NCBI GenBank assembly: GCA_030544215.1 | Contig: JARZZO010000014.1 | Location: forward strand, 34,935,734 to 34,999,733 | From: Zantedeschia hybrid cultivar | Taxonomy: Eukaryota; Streptophyta; Magnoliopsida; Alismatales; Araceae | DNA length: 64,000 nt | Direction of reading: 5' to 3' | Shown: positions 34,641 to 44,418 of the stretch, in pieces | Numbering within the stretch: the first letter of the stretch is position 1 | Layout: every line of letters begins with the position of its first letter | Made by a program: the position numbers and the translations under genes | Notes under the pieces: generated by a model | Seen by the model: only the letters and a program-made list of their open reading frames with translations | What the model was told of the DNA's origin: nothing | Database searches by the model: none

Positions 34641-36673
34641 TGATCGTTTCGAATTGTGTGTCGTTAAACACATGAAAACGTTCAATCTAAATTTATCCGG
34701 CTCACTCAAATCAGATTTTGAAAATTTAATAGTGGTGAGTCCGAGTCGATCCGCAGGGAGGTAGAATTTTAATTTTGAAAACTTTGGACTTTAGTTAATC
34801 TAAAAATAAGTGAGATTTAAGTTAAACTAATTACTTGATTAAACTAAAACTAAGTTAACTAATATTACCTAAAAATAGGATTACTCTAATTCAACAAATC
34901 TTTTTTTTTCTTTTTCAGAAATTAAACACAAACATAATTGGAAAATAAGCATGACTAAAAGATTAACAAAGAAACTGTTATTTAACTAGGTGTAAATTAC
35001 TAATTAACTAAGAATCATGAAACAAATTACAAGGTTTAATATCCTAAATAAACAAAACATTAAACAACAATTGACTAATCCTAATTAAATAAATAACTAT
35101 TATACTAATGGGGAATGGAAAGAATAAATTAAAAACAATCTGTGGGTTTTTGTGGGGACTGCCGGTTCAATGGACCGGACTGGAAGAACTTGCTGGGAAG
35201 GAGGAAACTTGCTGGTTGGTGCTGTGAACGTGCATGCAGGGAGAAGCTTAAGGTGCTGGCTGGTTCGCTTGGACAGCACGTGGATGCTTCAAACATGCAT
35301 GGCTGGTGCGTGGGGGTTTCTGGATGCTGCCGCTGGAGGAGCTGCTATGCGTGGCTGGTTCGGGCTTCAACACACATGCATGCATGCGCTGCTGGAGGTT
35401 TGGACGAGCTTGCAGGCGCGTGGAAGTCGGCTTCACCGCGGCGCATGGAGGAGCAGCTAGCCGGCAGGTTCGGGCTTCAACACACATGCATGCAGGCGCG
35501 TGGGGGCCGTGAAGCTGCTGTTGGACTGGTGGATGCCCGACGGCTTCAGGTGCGGTTGGATCTTGCAGGTCGTGCTGTGCGTGGCTGCAGGTTGCGGTGG
35601 AGAAGCTGCTGTCGGCACGTGGAGGTGCAGGAAGAAGGCCGGAACTACTGCTGCCGTGCAGAGCTGCTGCTGGACGGTTGGCTGCTGGAGGAGCTGGTGG
35701 ATGGAACCAGGAAAACGGGAAGAAAGAGAGACGTGGGGGAGAGAAAAGAAACTGGGGATGATGAGGGGAAAACCGGAGAGAACAGAGACGGAGAGATGAA
35801 GAGAGGGTTGCGGGGAAACGGAAAGAAGGAGAAATTTCTGTAAAAAAAACGAGAGAGATAGAAGTTGAGAAGAGGAAGAGAGAGGGAGAGGAAGAAAGGA
35901 GGAGGCAGAGACGTTGCTGGAAAAGTAATCGAGAGAGAGAGAGGCCGAGAGAAAGAGGAAGGAGAAAACTGTGGGAGAGAAAGAGAGTTCCGGCTAGCAA
36001 AAAACTGGGAAAAACGAAACGTGGAGGAGAATCTGGTTGAGAGAGGAAGAGAAAGAGGAGAGGAGAGATTTATAGAGGGGAGAAGGAGGAGAGGCTGCCG
36101 GGTTTGAGTTGGAAAAGGAGGAGGATATGTGGGAGACTTGGAGAAGGGACAGGATTTGGAAGAGGAAATTGGAAAAGAAATAGGATTCGACTTTCTAAAA
36201 CGAGAAAGAGAGAGAAGATTTTTTAAATAAAGGAAGGGATGTGTTTAGGAAATCGGAGAGACGGAGGGAAATAGTGGGTTTTAGGAAACTCCAGCGAAGG
36301 AAGGAATCAAATTGTATTTTTACCCCTGTTTTAGTTGAAATCCGCACATTAGACCTCCCCCAAATTTCCGAAAACTCCTCCAGCTGCACTGCATCATCGA
36401 CGTGTCCTGTTCACATCAAATAAATATAATTTAGCGCATTATCATAAAAATATCATCATATTTATTCATTTCGTCTCGGTTTTATCGAAAAACCGCAAAT
36501 GCGCTACACTCCTTTGATCACATGAAATGACGATGTTTTTAAGTCAGAATTTGATGAAATTGGTACCGTTGGACTTGTTACACAATTATCTATCATTTCA
36601 TGCTATTTTTCAGATAAAAATATGAGTATGATGCATATGGTTGCCCTTAAATGATCAATTTAACACTTTATCA
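34641..36673 (-). repeat. Athila-1 3' LTR
   Basis: On - it begins TGATAAAGTG and ends AACGATCA. It contains a TATA-like TATAAAT (36068-36074 on -), a CT-rich leader, and a GC-rich block (35150-35700). That block holds two copies of TTCGGGCTTCAACACACATG 109 bp apart. Long ORFs in this block on both strands are compositional; they are shared by the two LTRs but resemble no protein family I know. Confidence 0.97.
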
Positions 36674-36686
36674 CACCCCCCAACTT
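36674..36686 (-). other. Athila-1 polypurine tract
   Basis: On - the sequence AAGTTGGGGGGTG directly precedes the 3' LTR. The same tract abuts the LTRs of Athila-2 (57676-57688) and Athila-3 (14147-14159). Confidence 0.93.
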
Positions 36687-37859
36687 ACCCATTGCTAGTC
36701 CCTTAGCAATGCAAATAAGGAAATGTTAGGACAAATAATGAATTATCAAGCTTCATTTGTAGTATCTTTCACAATCAATTTAAGTGGTAGCCGTTTGGTT
36801 GAGCTGAAAAGTTTTCATATCCCACAATATTTTGATTCAGACAGGTGATTGTGCATGAAATTTGACACACTTAGAACTCGTTTCCGACCTTTTTGGTATA
36901 TTCTTGCCTTTACTACCCTTTAGATAAGACTACTTGGGGAGGGGAAGAGAATAAAAGATTTCCCGATCAGTCAGTGAGGACCGTTTTTCAGTTCCCGTCC
37001 CAACTCAGCACTTTTCACGACTTGGTCATATTTTTGGTACGATGGACTTTTTAGCGTGGCGTTTCTTCATTTTATTGTACTTTTGCTTTTGAGAGTGCGT
37101 ACTTTTTGCCACTCTCTTTGAATTGTCTGAGAGGAGGTGCGTACTTTTTTCCACCTACCTTCCTTTAGCTCTTTTAACGCCTTCTATTGCCTTTAGTGTT
37201 TATAGCTGTCCATTTTAACTGACCGCCTCTTTTAGAGTGCTGAGTGGGACAGTCCCCTATTACGGATCTTACACATTCCTTTCGTTCAACCCAAAAGAAA
37301 AATTAGAATAAGTAGTCTTATCCTTGAGGTTAATTCCAGCAATTCTATACCCTTAAGATCTTTTATTTATTCTAAGTTGCCGTGTGTGTGTGAAAATCAT
37401 CCCGCCGTGGATTTTTGTAGAGTGGAATATTTGAACTTTAAAGGCTCTTTAACCAATGTGACTAACAGAAAACTGATTTGTTTAAGATTTACTTAATGAA
37501 ACATGATTTTCATGCAATTTTCCTAGGATGTGAAAAGAAGTTTTTGAAAAAATTTGACCATTTTTCAATGAAAGATATCAGTTTTCTTCAAAAGATTTTC
37601 AATAAATGCATATGATTGTCCCACCCCCCAACTTGATTGACATTGTCCTCAATGGCATAAAAGATATGAAAAAAACACGCAGCCAGAAGAGAATTTGTGA
37701 AGGAGCGAGACAACCTGTAATGACGAGGATGCGACATACCCACGGCGATCGCTGCTCAGGGACCTAAGAGGAAAAGAAATACCAAAAACTGAAGTAAAAA
37801 TATTGGGTTGCCTCCCAACAAGCGCTAAGTTTATCGTCTTCAGCCAGACGAAAGTTCAG
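36687..37859 (-). other. Athila-1 3' non-coding region
   Basis: No ORF of note between the pol stop and the polypurine tract. It includes the conserved GTGCGTACTTTTT-type motif twice (37095-37114 and 37137-37156, read on +). A second purine tract, CAAGTTGGGGGGTGG on -, lies at 37621-37635. Confidence 0.85.
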
Positions 37860-40800
37860 TTAGTGGGGGTCACTCAGTTCTATGGATTCAGGTGGCTCAT
37901 TTTGAAGATTTTCAATGAATGGTTTCAACCGTTGACCATTAACAGTAAAAATGTTCCCGCTCTTAGGATTCAGAATTTTAACGGCTCCATGATCAAAGGC
38001 TTTAACGACCACGAAGGGTCCATCCCATCTAGATTTCAGTTTTCCAGGAAATAGGCGAAGCCTAGAATTAAATAGCCAAACTTTCTGATTTGGACGAAAG
38101 GATTTTCTGACAATATGTTTATCATGAAAAGCTTTAGTTTTGGTTTTATAGATCTTAGAATTTTCATAGGCCTCGTTGCGCAACTCTTCCAGCTCACTCA
38201 GTTGTAAGGTTCGGTGGGAACCAGCTTGGGCTAGGTCCAGATTGACTTGTTTGATGGCCCAATAAGCCCTATGTTCCAATTCCACCGGAAGGTGGCACGC
38301 TTTTCCAAAAACCAGGCGGTAAGGAGACATGCCAATAGGGGTTTTGTAAGTGGTCCGATAGGCCCATAAAGCATCATCTAATCTTTCAGACCAATCTTTT
38401 CTATCGGGCCTAACGGACTTTTGCAGAATATTCTTGATCTCCCTATTGGAAACTTCTACTTGGCCACTGGTTTGGGGGTGATAAGGGGTAGCTACTTTAT
38501 GATTAATCCCATATTTCTTAAGCAAAGCCCGAAATTGGTAATTCGTGAAATGCGTTCCCCCATCACTAATGATAGCTTTGGGCCACCCGAACCGAGAAAA
38601 GATATTCTTCTGAACGAATTTAATGACCACTTTATGATCATTGGTTCGGGTGGCTACTGCTTCAATCCATTTTGAGACATAATCCACCGCTACCAGAATA
38701 TATGTATGTCCAAAAGAGGGTGGAAAAGGTCCCATAAAGTCAATTCCCCAAACATCAAAGACTTCAACCACCAAGATTGGGTTGAGTGGCATCATATCCC
38801 TTTTCGCCATATTCCCTACAGCCTGACATCGGAGGCAAGTTTTGTTAAATTCATGGGCATCTTTGAAAAGTGTGGGCCAGTAAAAACCACTTTGTAGGAT
38901 TTTGGCTGCAGTTTTCTTTCCTGAGAAGTGGCCCCCACACGGCAAATTATGACAGAAATTGAGAACACTCTGTTGTTCTTCTTCAGGGACACATCGCCTA
39001 ATGATTTGATCAGGACAAAATTTGAATAATTCAGGATCCTCCCAGAAATAAAATTTTTCCTGAGAAAAGAATTTGTCCTTTTCACTTTTAGTCCATCCTT
39101 CCGGAAGCTGATTAGTCACCTTGTAATTGACAATGTGAGCATACCAAGGTGCAACAGTGTGGGAAATGGTCAGTAGATGCTCATCAGGAAAGGAATCAGT
39201 GATCGGTGTACTTTCAGATATCGGAATTCGGGATAGGTGGTCAGCTACCACATTCTCAGAACCCTTCTTATCCCGAATTTCTAAATCAAATTCCTGAAGG
39301 AGTAAGATCCATCTAATAAGCCTAGGCTTTGCATCTTTTTTGGTCAACAGGTATTTGAGAGCTGAGTGATCAGAATAGATTATGACTTTTGCCCCTAAAA
39401 GATAAGATCTGAATTTTTCTAGGGCAAAAACCACGGCCAATAATTCCTTTTCTGTGGTGGTGTAATTCATTTGAGCATCGGCAAGGGTGCGGCTTGCATA
39501 ATATATCACCACGGGACACTTGTTGATTCTTTGTCCAAAAACTGCACCGATAGCATAATCAGAGGCATCACACATGATTTCGAAGGGTAAAGACCAATCT
39601 GGAGATTGAAGAATCGGGGCTTTGGTCAAAGATTCCTTCAGAGAATTAAATGCCTTGATGCAAGATTCATCCATTTGGAACGGGACATCCTTAGCTAAGA
39701 GAAGAGTTAGGGGCCGGGCAATTTGAGAGAAATTGTGGATAAACCGGCGATAAAAACCGGCATGGCCAAGGAATGAACGGATCTGTCTGACCGAGGTGGG
39801 AGGAGGAAGATTGGATATGAGATCGATCTTAGCTTTATCTACCTCTATCCCCCTTTCAGACACAATGTGGCCTAGAACAATGCCCTCTCGAACCATGAAG
39901 TGGCTCTTTTCCCAGCTAAGTATCAGGTTGGTGTCTATGCATCTTGCTAGCACCTTTTTAAGATTTTCTAAGCAATTTTCAAAAGAGTCCCCGAAGATTG
40001 AGAAATCATCCATAAAAACTTCGAGGAATTCTCCCACCATATCGGAGAAGATAGCCATCATGCACCGTTGAAATGTGGCTGGTGCGTTGCATAATCCGAA
40101 TGGCATTCTCCTAAAAGCAAACGTGCCATAAGGGCACGTAAAGGTGGTCTTTTCTTGATCTTCCGGGTAAATAGCCACTTGATTATACCCGGAGTACCCA
40201 TCTAAGAAGCAGAAGTACTTCTGGCCCGATAACTTTTCCAGAATCTGATCCATGAATGGGAGTGGAAAGTGGTCCTTCTTAGTCATGAGATTCAACTTTC
40301 GGTAATCAATGCACACTCTCCATCCCGTAGTAAGCCTAGTGGGTACCTCTTCTCCATGATCATTCTTGATAACCGTTAACCCAGATTTCTTGGGTACCAC
40401 TTGGGTTGGGCTGACCCATTGACTGTCTGATATTGGGTAAATAATACCCGCATCCAACCATTTCACAACTTCCTTCTTCACCACTTCTTTCATATTGGGG
40501 TTAAGCCGCCTTTGCATCTCCCGACTGGGCTTAGAATTCTCTTCCATATAGATGTGATGCATGCAAATGGACGGGCTAATTCCCTTTAAATCTGCCACCG
40601 ACCATCCAATAGCACCCTTGTGGTCTTTGAGGACCTCAGTTAATTGGGCCTCCTGCGGCGATGTGAGATTTGCCGCAATGATGACCGGGAGAGTTTGGTC
40701 CGGGCCCAAAAAGATATACTTGAGAGACTCAGGTAATGGTTTGAGTTCAAGCTCAGGAGGGTCCTCTAAAGATGGCAAAGCGAGCTCAGATTGTAAGGCT

Positions 40801-41723
40801 GGTAAAGGTTCAACCTTGGGCCAAGATGTTAATGGGCCAGGAGAGTCCTTTAGAGTGTTGGCTTCCTCCAAAAAGTCATATGTGGACATCTCATTTTCTT
40901 CAACCAGATTATCCAATATATCAATAGTGTGGCATTCTTTTTCATGATCTGGGTATTGAGATGCTTTGAAGACATTAATCTGGACCTTTTGACCCCCGAA
41001 TGAAATGTCCATTATGCCAGTTTCACAATTTATATTAGCTTTGGCAGTAGCTAAGAATGGACGACCTAAGATGATCGGGGTGTGAATGAGTTCCTCAGGT
41101 AATGCCATATCCAGAATAAGAAAATCCACGGGAAAATAACAATCATGAACCTTCACAATAACATCCTCGATTAACCCCCGTGGAGTTTTCACAGACCTAT
41201 CAGCCAACTGCAAGATGATGGGTGTGGGCTTTAATTCCCCAATATCAAATTTCTCATAAATGGCTGTTGGCAATAGATTCACACTAGCACCTAGATCCAA
41301 TAAAGCTCTATCAAATGTAACTCCAGCTAAGTCACATGAAATTAGAGGTGCTCCAGGATCCTTTAACTTCTTGGGTAAATGATTCATCACAATTGCACTA
41401 ACATCCTCAGAAAGCCGAACCTTTTCGGGTGCCATTCTAGATTCTCTTCGTGGAGTACATAAGTCCTTGAGAAACTTAGCATAAGCTGGCACATGCTTGA
41501 TGGCATCGAGGAGTGGAATATTAATTTGGACTTGTTTGAACAAATCCAACAACTCCTCATTCTGGGCCAGTTTCTTCCTGGTATTGGGCTTAGCTAACAA
41601 GGCATTAGGAAATGGCACCCTAGGTTTATAAGAACTCGGGCCTTCATCAATCTTCCCTTTTCCTTTCAGATCCTCCTCCAACTTCTCTATGATGGGTTCA
41701 TCTTCACTCTCACTTTCAATTTC
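37860..41723 (-). CDS. pol: Athila-1 pol: protease, reverse transcriptase, RNase H, integrase
   Basis: Open from the codon after UAG 41724-41726 to 37860. There is no ATG until SRM about 96 codons in, so it is probably made by reading through the UAG as Gag-Pol. The domains below are numbered from the TTG codon at 41681. The protease active site reads LLDLGAS, with Leu replacing the usual Ser/Thr, near residue 129. RT has AFRRMPFGLCNAPATFQ and the catalytic FMDDFSIFG. RNase H has CDASDYAIGAVFG, TTTEKELLAVV and YSDHSALKYL. Integrase has the HHCC finger (CHNLPCGGH...CLRC), WGIDFMGPF, ISDGGTHF and GQVEVSNREI for the DDE triad, and a GKLKSRWDGPF C-terminal block. There is no chromodomain, as expected for Athila. 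All catalytic residues I can check are present. Confidence 0.95.
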   Translation of the reverse strand, partial: EIESESEDEPIIEKLEEDLKGKGKIDEGPSSYKPRVPFPNALLAKPNTRKKLAQNEELLDLFKQVQINIPLLDAIKHVPAYAKFLKDLCTPRRESRMAPEKVRLSEDVSAIVMNHLPKKLKDPGAPLISCDLAGVTFDRALLDLGASVNLLPTAIYEKFDIGELKPTPIILQLADRSVKTPRGLIEDVIVKVHDCYFPVDFLILDMALPEELIHTPIILGRPFLATAKANINCETGIMDISFGGQKVQINVFKASQYPDHEKECHTIDILDNLVEENEMSTYDFLEEANTLKDSPGPLTSWPKVEPLPALQSELALPSLEDPPELELKPLPESLKYIFLGPDQTLPVIIAANLTSPQEAQLTEVLKDHKGAIGWSVADLKGISPSICMHHIYMEENSKPSREMQRRLNPNMKEVVKKEVVKWLDAGIIYPISDSQWVSPTQVVPKKSGLTVIKNDHGEEVPTRLTTGWRVCIDYRKLNLMTKKDHFPLPFMDQILEKLSGQKYFCFLDGYSGYNQVAIYPEDQEKTTFTCPYGTFAFRRMPFGLCNAPATFQRCMMAIFSDMVGEFLEVFMDDFSIFGDSFENCLENLKKVLARCIDTNLILSWEKSHFMVREGIVLGHIVSERGIEVDKAKIDLISNLPPPTSVRQIRSFLGHAGFYRRFIHNFSQIARPLTLLLAKDVPFQMDESCIKAFNSLKESLTKAPILQSPDWSLPFEIMCDASDYAIGAVFGQRINKCPVVIYYASRTLADAQMNYTTTEKELLAVVFALEKFRSYLLGAKVIIYSDHSALKYLLTKKDAKPRLIRWILLLQEFDLEIRDKKGSENVVADHLSRIPISESTPITDSFPDEHLLTISHTVAPWYAHIVNYKVTNQLPEGWTKSEKDKFFSQEKFYFWEDPELFKFCPDQIIRRCVPEEEQQSVLNFCHNLPCGGHFSGKKTAAKILQSGFYWPTLFKDAHEFNKTCLRCQAVGNMAKRDMMPLNPILVVEVFDVWGIDFMGPFPPSFGHTYILVAVDYVSKWIEAVATRTNDHKVVIKFVQKNIFSRFGWPKAIISDGGTHFTNYQFRALLKKYGINHKVATPYHPQTSGQVEVSNREIKNILQKSVRPDRKDWSERLDDALWAYRTTYKTPIGMSPYRLVFGKACHLPVELEHRAYWAIKQVNLDLAQAGSHRTLQLSELEELRNEAYENSKIYKTKTKAFHDKHIVRKSFRPNQKVWLFNSRLRLFPGKLKSRWDGPFVVVKAFDHGAVKILNPKSGNIFTVNGQRLKPFIENLQNEPPESIELSDPH

Positions 41724-41726
41724 CTA
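41724..41726 (-). promoter_or_regulatory. In-frame UAG between Athila-1 gag and pol (possible readthrough site)
   Basis: The stop separates gag from pol without changing frame; the next codons are GAA ATT GAA. Athila-2 has UAG followed by the same codons at 53480-53482. Pol has no nearby ATG. Readthrough is inferred, not shown. Confidence 0.55.
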
Positions 41727-43466
41727 AGGCCCATCTGTGGAACCCTTAGCTAACTCTCCATCTGCATGTGGTTTTTCTAAACTTCTCCCACTCCTAAGGG
41801 CTGAAATGGCTTTAGCATTCTCAAATTGTGGCCCTTTAGGCTGTGGTACCGGGCCAGGCTGAGGTAAAAGGCCCGATTGCTGTGGAAAACCTGGAGGTTG
41901 ATTCCTTGGATTGGCAACGGGTTGACTAGGAAGTTGGCCTACTTCTCTTCTCATCGCGGCCTCAGCTAGTTGGCCCATTTGACTTTCCAACTTAGCAATG
42001 GATTGTTGCTGGGTCAAAATCAGTTGTTGGAGTTGAGTGAATTTATCATCAAAGTTGGGCTGAGGAGGTTGCTGGTAAGTGGGTGGAGGATGGTATTGGG
42101 TTGGTTGTCCTGATTGGAATGAGTGGTAGTGGGCCGGTTGACCTGATTGATATTGGGCCGGTTGACCTGATTGATACTGGGCCGGTTGAGAAAACTGGGT
42201 TTGAGGTCCCCTAGCCTGAACATTTCCATAGAAATTAGATTGTTGTTGGAATGAGTTCTGTGGCTTTTGGGCTTGATGCATAGGAGGATGGGACATTGGT
42301 AATGGGGCCTGCTGATTCTTCCAAGAGAAATTAGGATGATTTCTCCAGTCAGAATTGTAAGTATTTGAGAATGGGTCATTATTGGGCCTGGAGAATCCCT
42401 GGGTGGCCTGAACTTGTTCTTGAATGAATGGTGAAAGTTGGGCCGCAGTTGGGCATTCATTCACTTGATGGGTTGGACTTGCGCATAAGGCACAAATATC
42501 AAGATTGGCAGTAGATGGGCCTTCATATGGACTAGATTGTGTTGGGTAAGTAGGCTCTTGCTTGTTTAAGGCCAAGAGTTGGTCTAGTTTCTGGGCCAAG
42601 ACGTCTACCTTATCCAACTTCTGATTAATCAGATTTATGTCCATTCTGGATTCGGGCTCTCCGCGGGCCTTAAGTTCATACATTCCAGTCCGTTTAGATG
42701 GCCCAACAGACCTTTCATAAGATGATAATGAGGCATGATTGATGGAATTTTCACTTAACATCTCAAACAGATCATAAGCCTCATCTTCATTTTTCATCAT
42801 AAACGCCCCTCCACATAAAGCATCCACCATCTGTCTGAACTGTTCAGACAATCCTTCATAGAATGCTTGGACAATTTGCCATTTTGAAAGCCCATGATGA
42901 GGGCATTTTCTAAGCAATTCTTTCAGTCTTTCCCAAGATTCATGGATCAATTCTCCGGGAGTTTGGGTAAAACTCGTGATGGCCCGTCTCATGGTATTGG
43001 TCCGCCCGATGGGATAGAACTTCTTGAGAAATTCTTTCTGCATTTCTTCCCATGTCCTAATGGGCCTTCCTATGGTTCCCAACCAATATTTAGCCTTGTC
43101 CTTTAATGAAAAGGGAAATAAGGTCAATTTAAGGCCATCATCGGTAAAATTCTGGATCTTTACTGTGGAACAGATTTCTAGGAATTCATCCAGATGCTTA
43201 TAAGGATCTTCATTAGTATTCCCATAAAAGGATGAGAGCATCTGAATGGTGCTAGATTTGATTTCATATTGATTGACTGGATTCTGAGGAAGATGAATAC
43301 ATGATGAAGGTTGGTATCGATTTGGAATGAAATAGTCCTTCATTTGCTTTGGTGGGTCTCGATTATCAGCCATTGGATCTTGTGGTGGACTTCTTTGATG
43401 TATGATTCTTTCTATTTCAGCAAGTGGTCCTAGAAGGTTAGGATTTTGAGATCTCCTACCTTGCAT
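41727..43466 (-). CDS. gag: Athila-1 gag
   Basis: 580 codons from ATG 43466 (MQGRRSQNPNLLGPL). The capsid-like retrotransposon gag domain reads LPSFYG-type, DEFLEICSTVKIQNF, LTLFPFSLKDKAKYWL and WEEMQKEFLKKFYP (about residues 75-170). A CX2CX4HX4C zinc knuckle, CALCASPTHQVNEC, lies near residue 328. A Gln/Pro-rich region follows with three to four QSGQPAQY-type repeats (about 42110-42185). The C-terminal SKLESQMGQLAEAAMRRE helix is typical of Athila gag. The product would form particles and bind element RNA. Intact, and similar in length to other Athila gag proteins. A decayed homologue lies at 51783-53482. Confidence 0.94.
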
Positions 43467-44395
43467 GCACTAGGACTTATGGAGAGAGGATTTTGTTTTC
43501 TATTTCTTGTTTTTTTTTTTTTTTAAATGCAAACAATTTTGGCAAACAAATTATCCTAATGATCTACTGTTAACCTAGACTCTCTATGTGAATTTTCTTA
43601 CAAGGTGAATGGAGTCCACCTCGAGTCACAACCACAATCAGTCAACGGCCAGGTAAGAGGTGGGGTAGTGGGAGGCTCCCCCTACTTTCGTAGGGACCTA
43701 ATTAGAGAACCACTTTCCCGCTTAGACGTTTGCCTTTTTACTTCTAACCTAGACACCGTTTCCAAAAATGGAGGCAACTCGAGATTTAAACCACTCACGG
43801 TGTAAACCCTAGATTCTCTTTTGACTTGCTTTTAGTTGGATTAGGAAATGCCAATGCAAGGAAGGTGATTTGTGGGCTAAGGAAGGGTGATCAAATCCCT
43901 ACCTTATGTGGTTAAAGTTGCTGCCCTTAAAGTCTTTTTGAATGCAATACAAGGCAACAAATCAATGCAAGGTGTGTTGATGCAATCATGAATGACTTGC
44001 TAAAAATTGAAACACGTACCTTTCCCCCGCAATCTTCAACAATTTATGGAAATAACTGTGAAAGGAAACTAACTCATGCTTTCCTAGGATGATGAATGCC
44101 TAGCATGGAAAGTTTCTAATCTTGGCAATGAAGGTTTTTAAATTTGGATGTTCCTCTTTTTATTTCTTTTTTTTTAGTTAATGGAAACCTATCTAAATTA
44201 GAAACTATAAAAAAGGAAACTAACTAAAGTAAGGAAATTGAAACATAGAAAGTTGGAACACACTGACCATGATTTCACTTTCCTTTTCTTTTTCTTCTTT
44301 TTTTTTTTTTCAATTTACCTGCAAAAATAAGAAAAATAAGGTTAGTTAGAGACTAATTACACTAAATCCAAGATAATCAAAATTAAAAATCTAAC
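43467..44395 (-). other. Athila-1 untranslated leader
   Basis: Lies between the primer site and gag. It is similar along its length to the Athila-2 leader (50873-51782). It contains a stem-loop with a GAAA loop (43680-43695). On the opposite strand it has a 66-codon ORF (43605-43805) also present in Athila-2 (51440-51640). Confidence 0.85.
43680..43695 (-). promoter_or_regulatory. Leader stem-loop with GNRA tetraloop
   Basis: On - the sequence is CCCTAC-GAAA-GTAGGG, a perfect six-pair stem with a GNRA loop. It is identical in the leader of Athila-2 at 51550-51565. Stem-loops of this kind in retroelement leaders often serve packaging or dimerisation; the role here is inferred. Confidence 0.5.
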
Positions 44396-44413
44396 TCCCC
44401 GGCAACGGCGCCA
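44396..44413 (-). other. Athila-1 primer-binding site, tRNA-Asp
   Basis: On - the site reads TGGCGCCGTTGCCGGGGA, complementary to the 3' end of plant tRNA-Asp including CCA. It is separated from the 5' LTR by five bases (44414-44418). It primes minus-strand synthesis. tRNA-Asp priming is usual for Athila. Confidence 0.92.
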
Positions 44414-44418
44414 AAAAT

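Noticed and set aside
36674..37859. Env-like gene of Athila
   Set aside because: No ORF above about 80 codons and no signal or membrane segment in this interval, nor in the two other Athila copies.
39796..40947. ORFs on + within the Athila-1 pol
   Set aside because: Antisense shadows of a well-supported pol frame.
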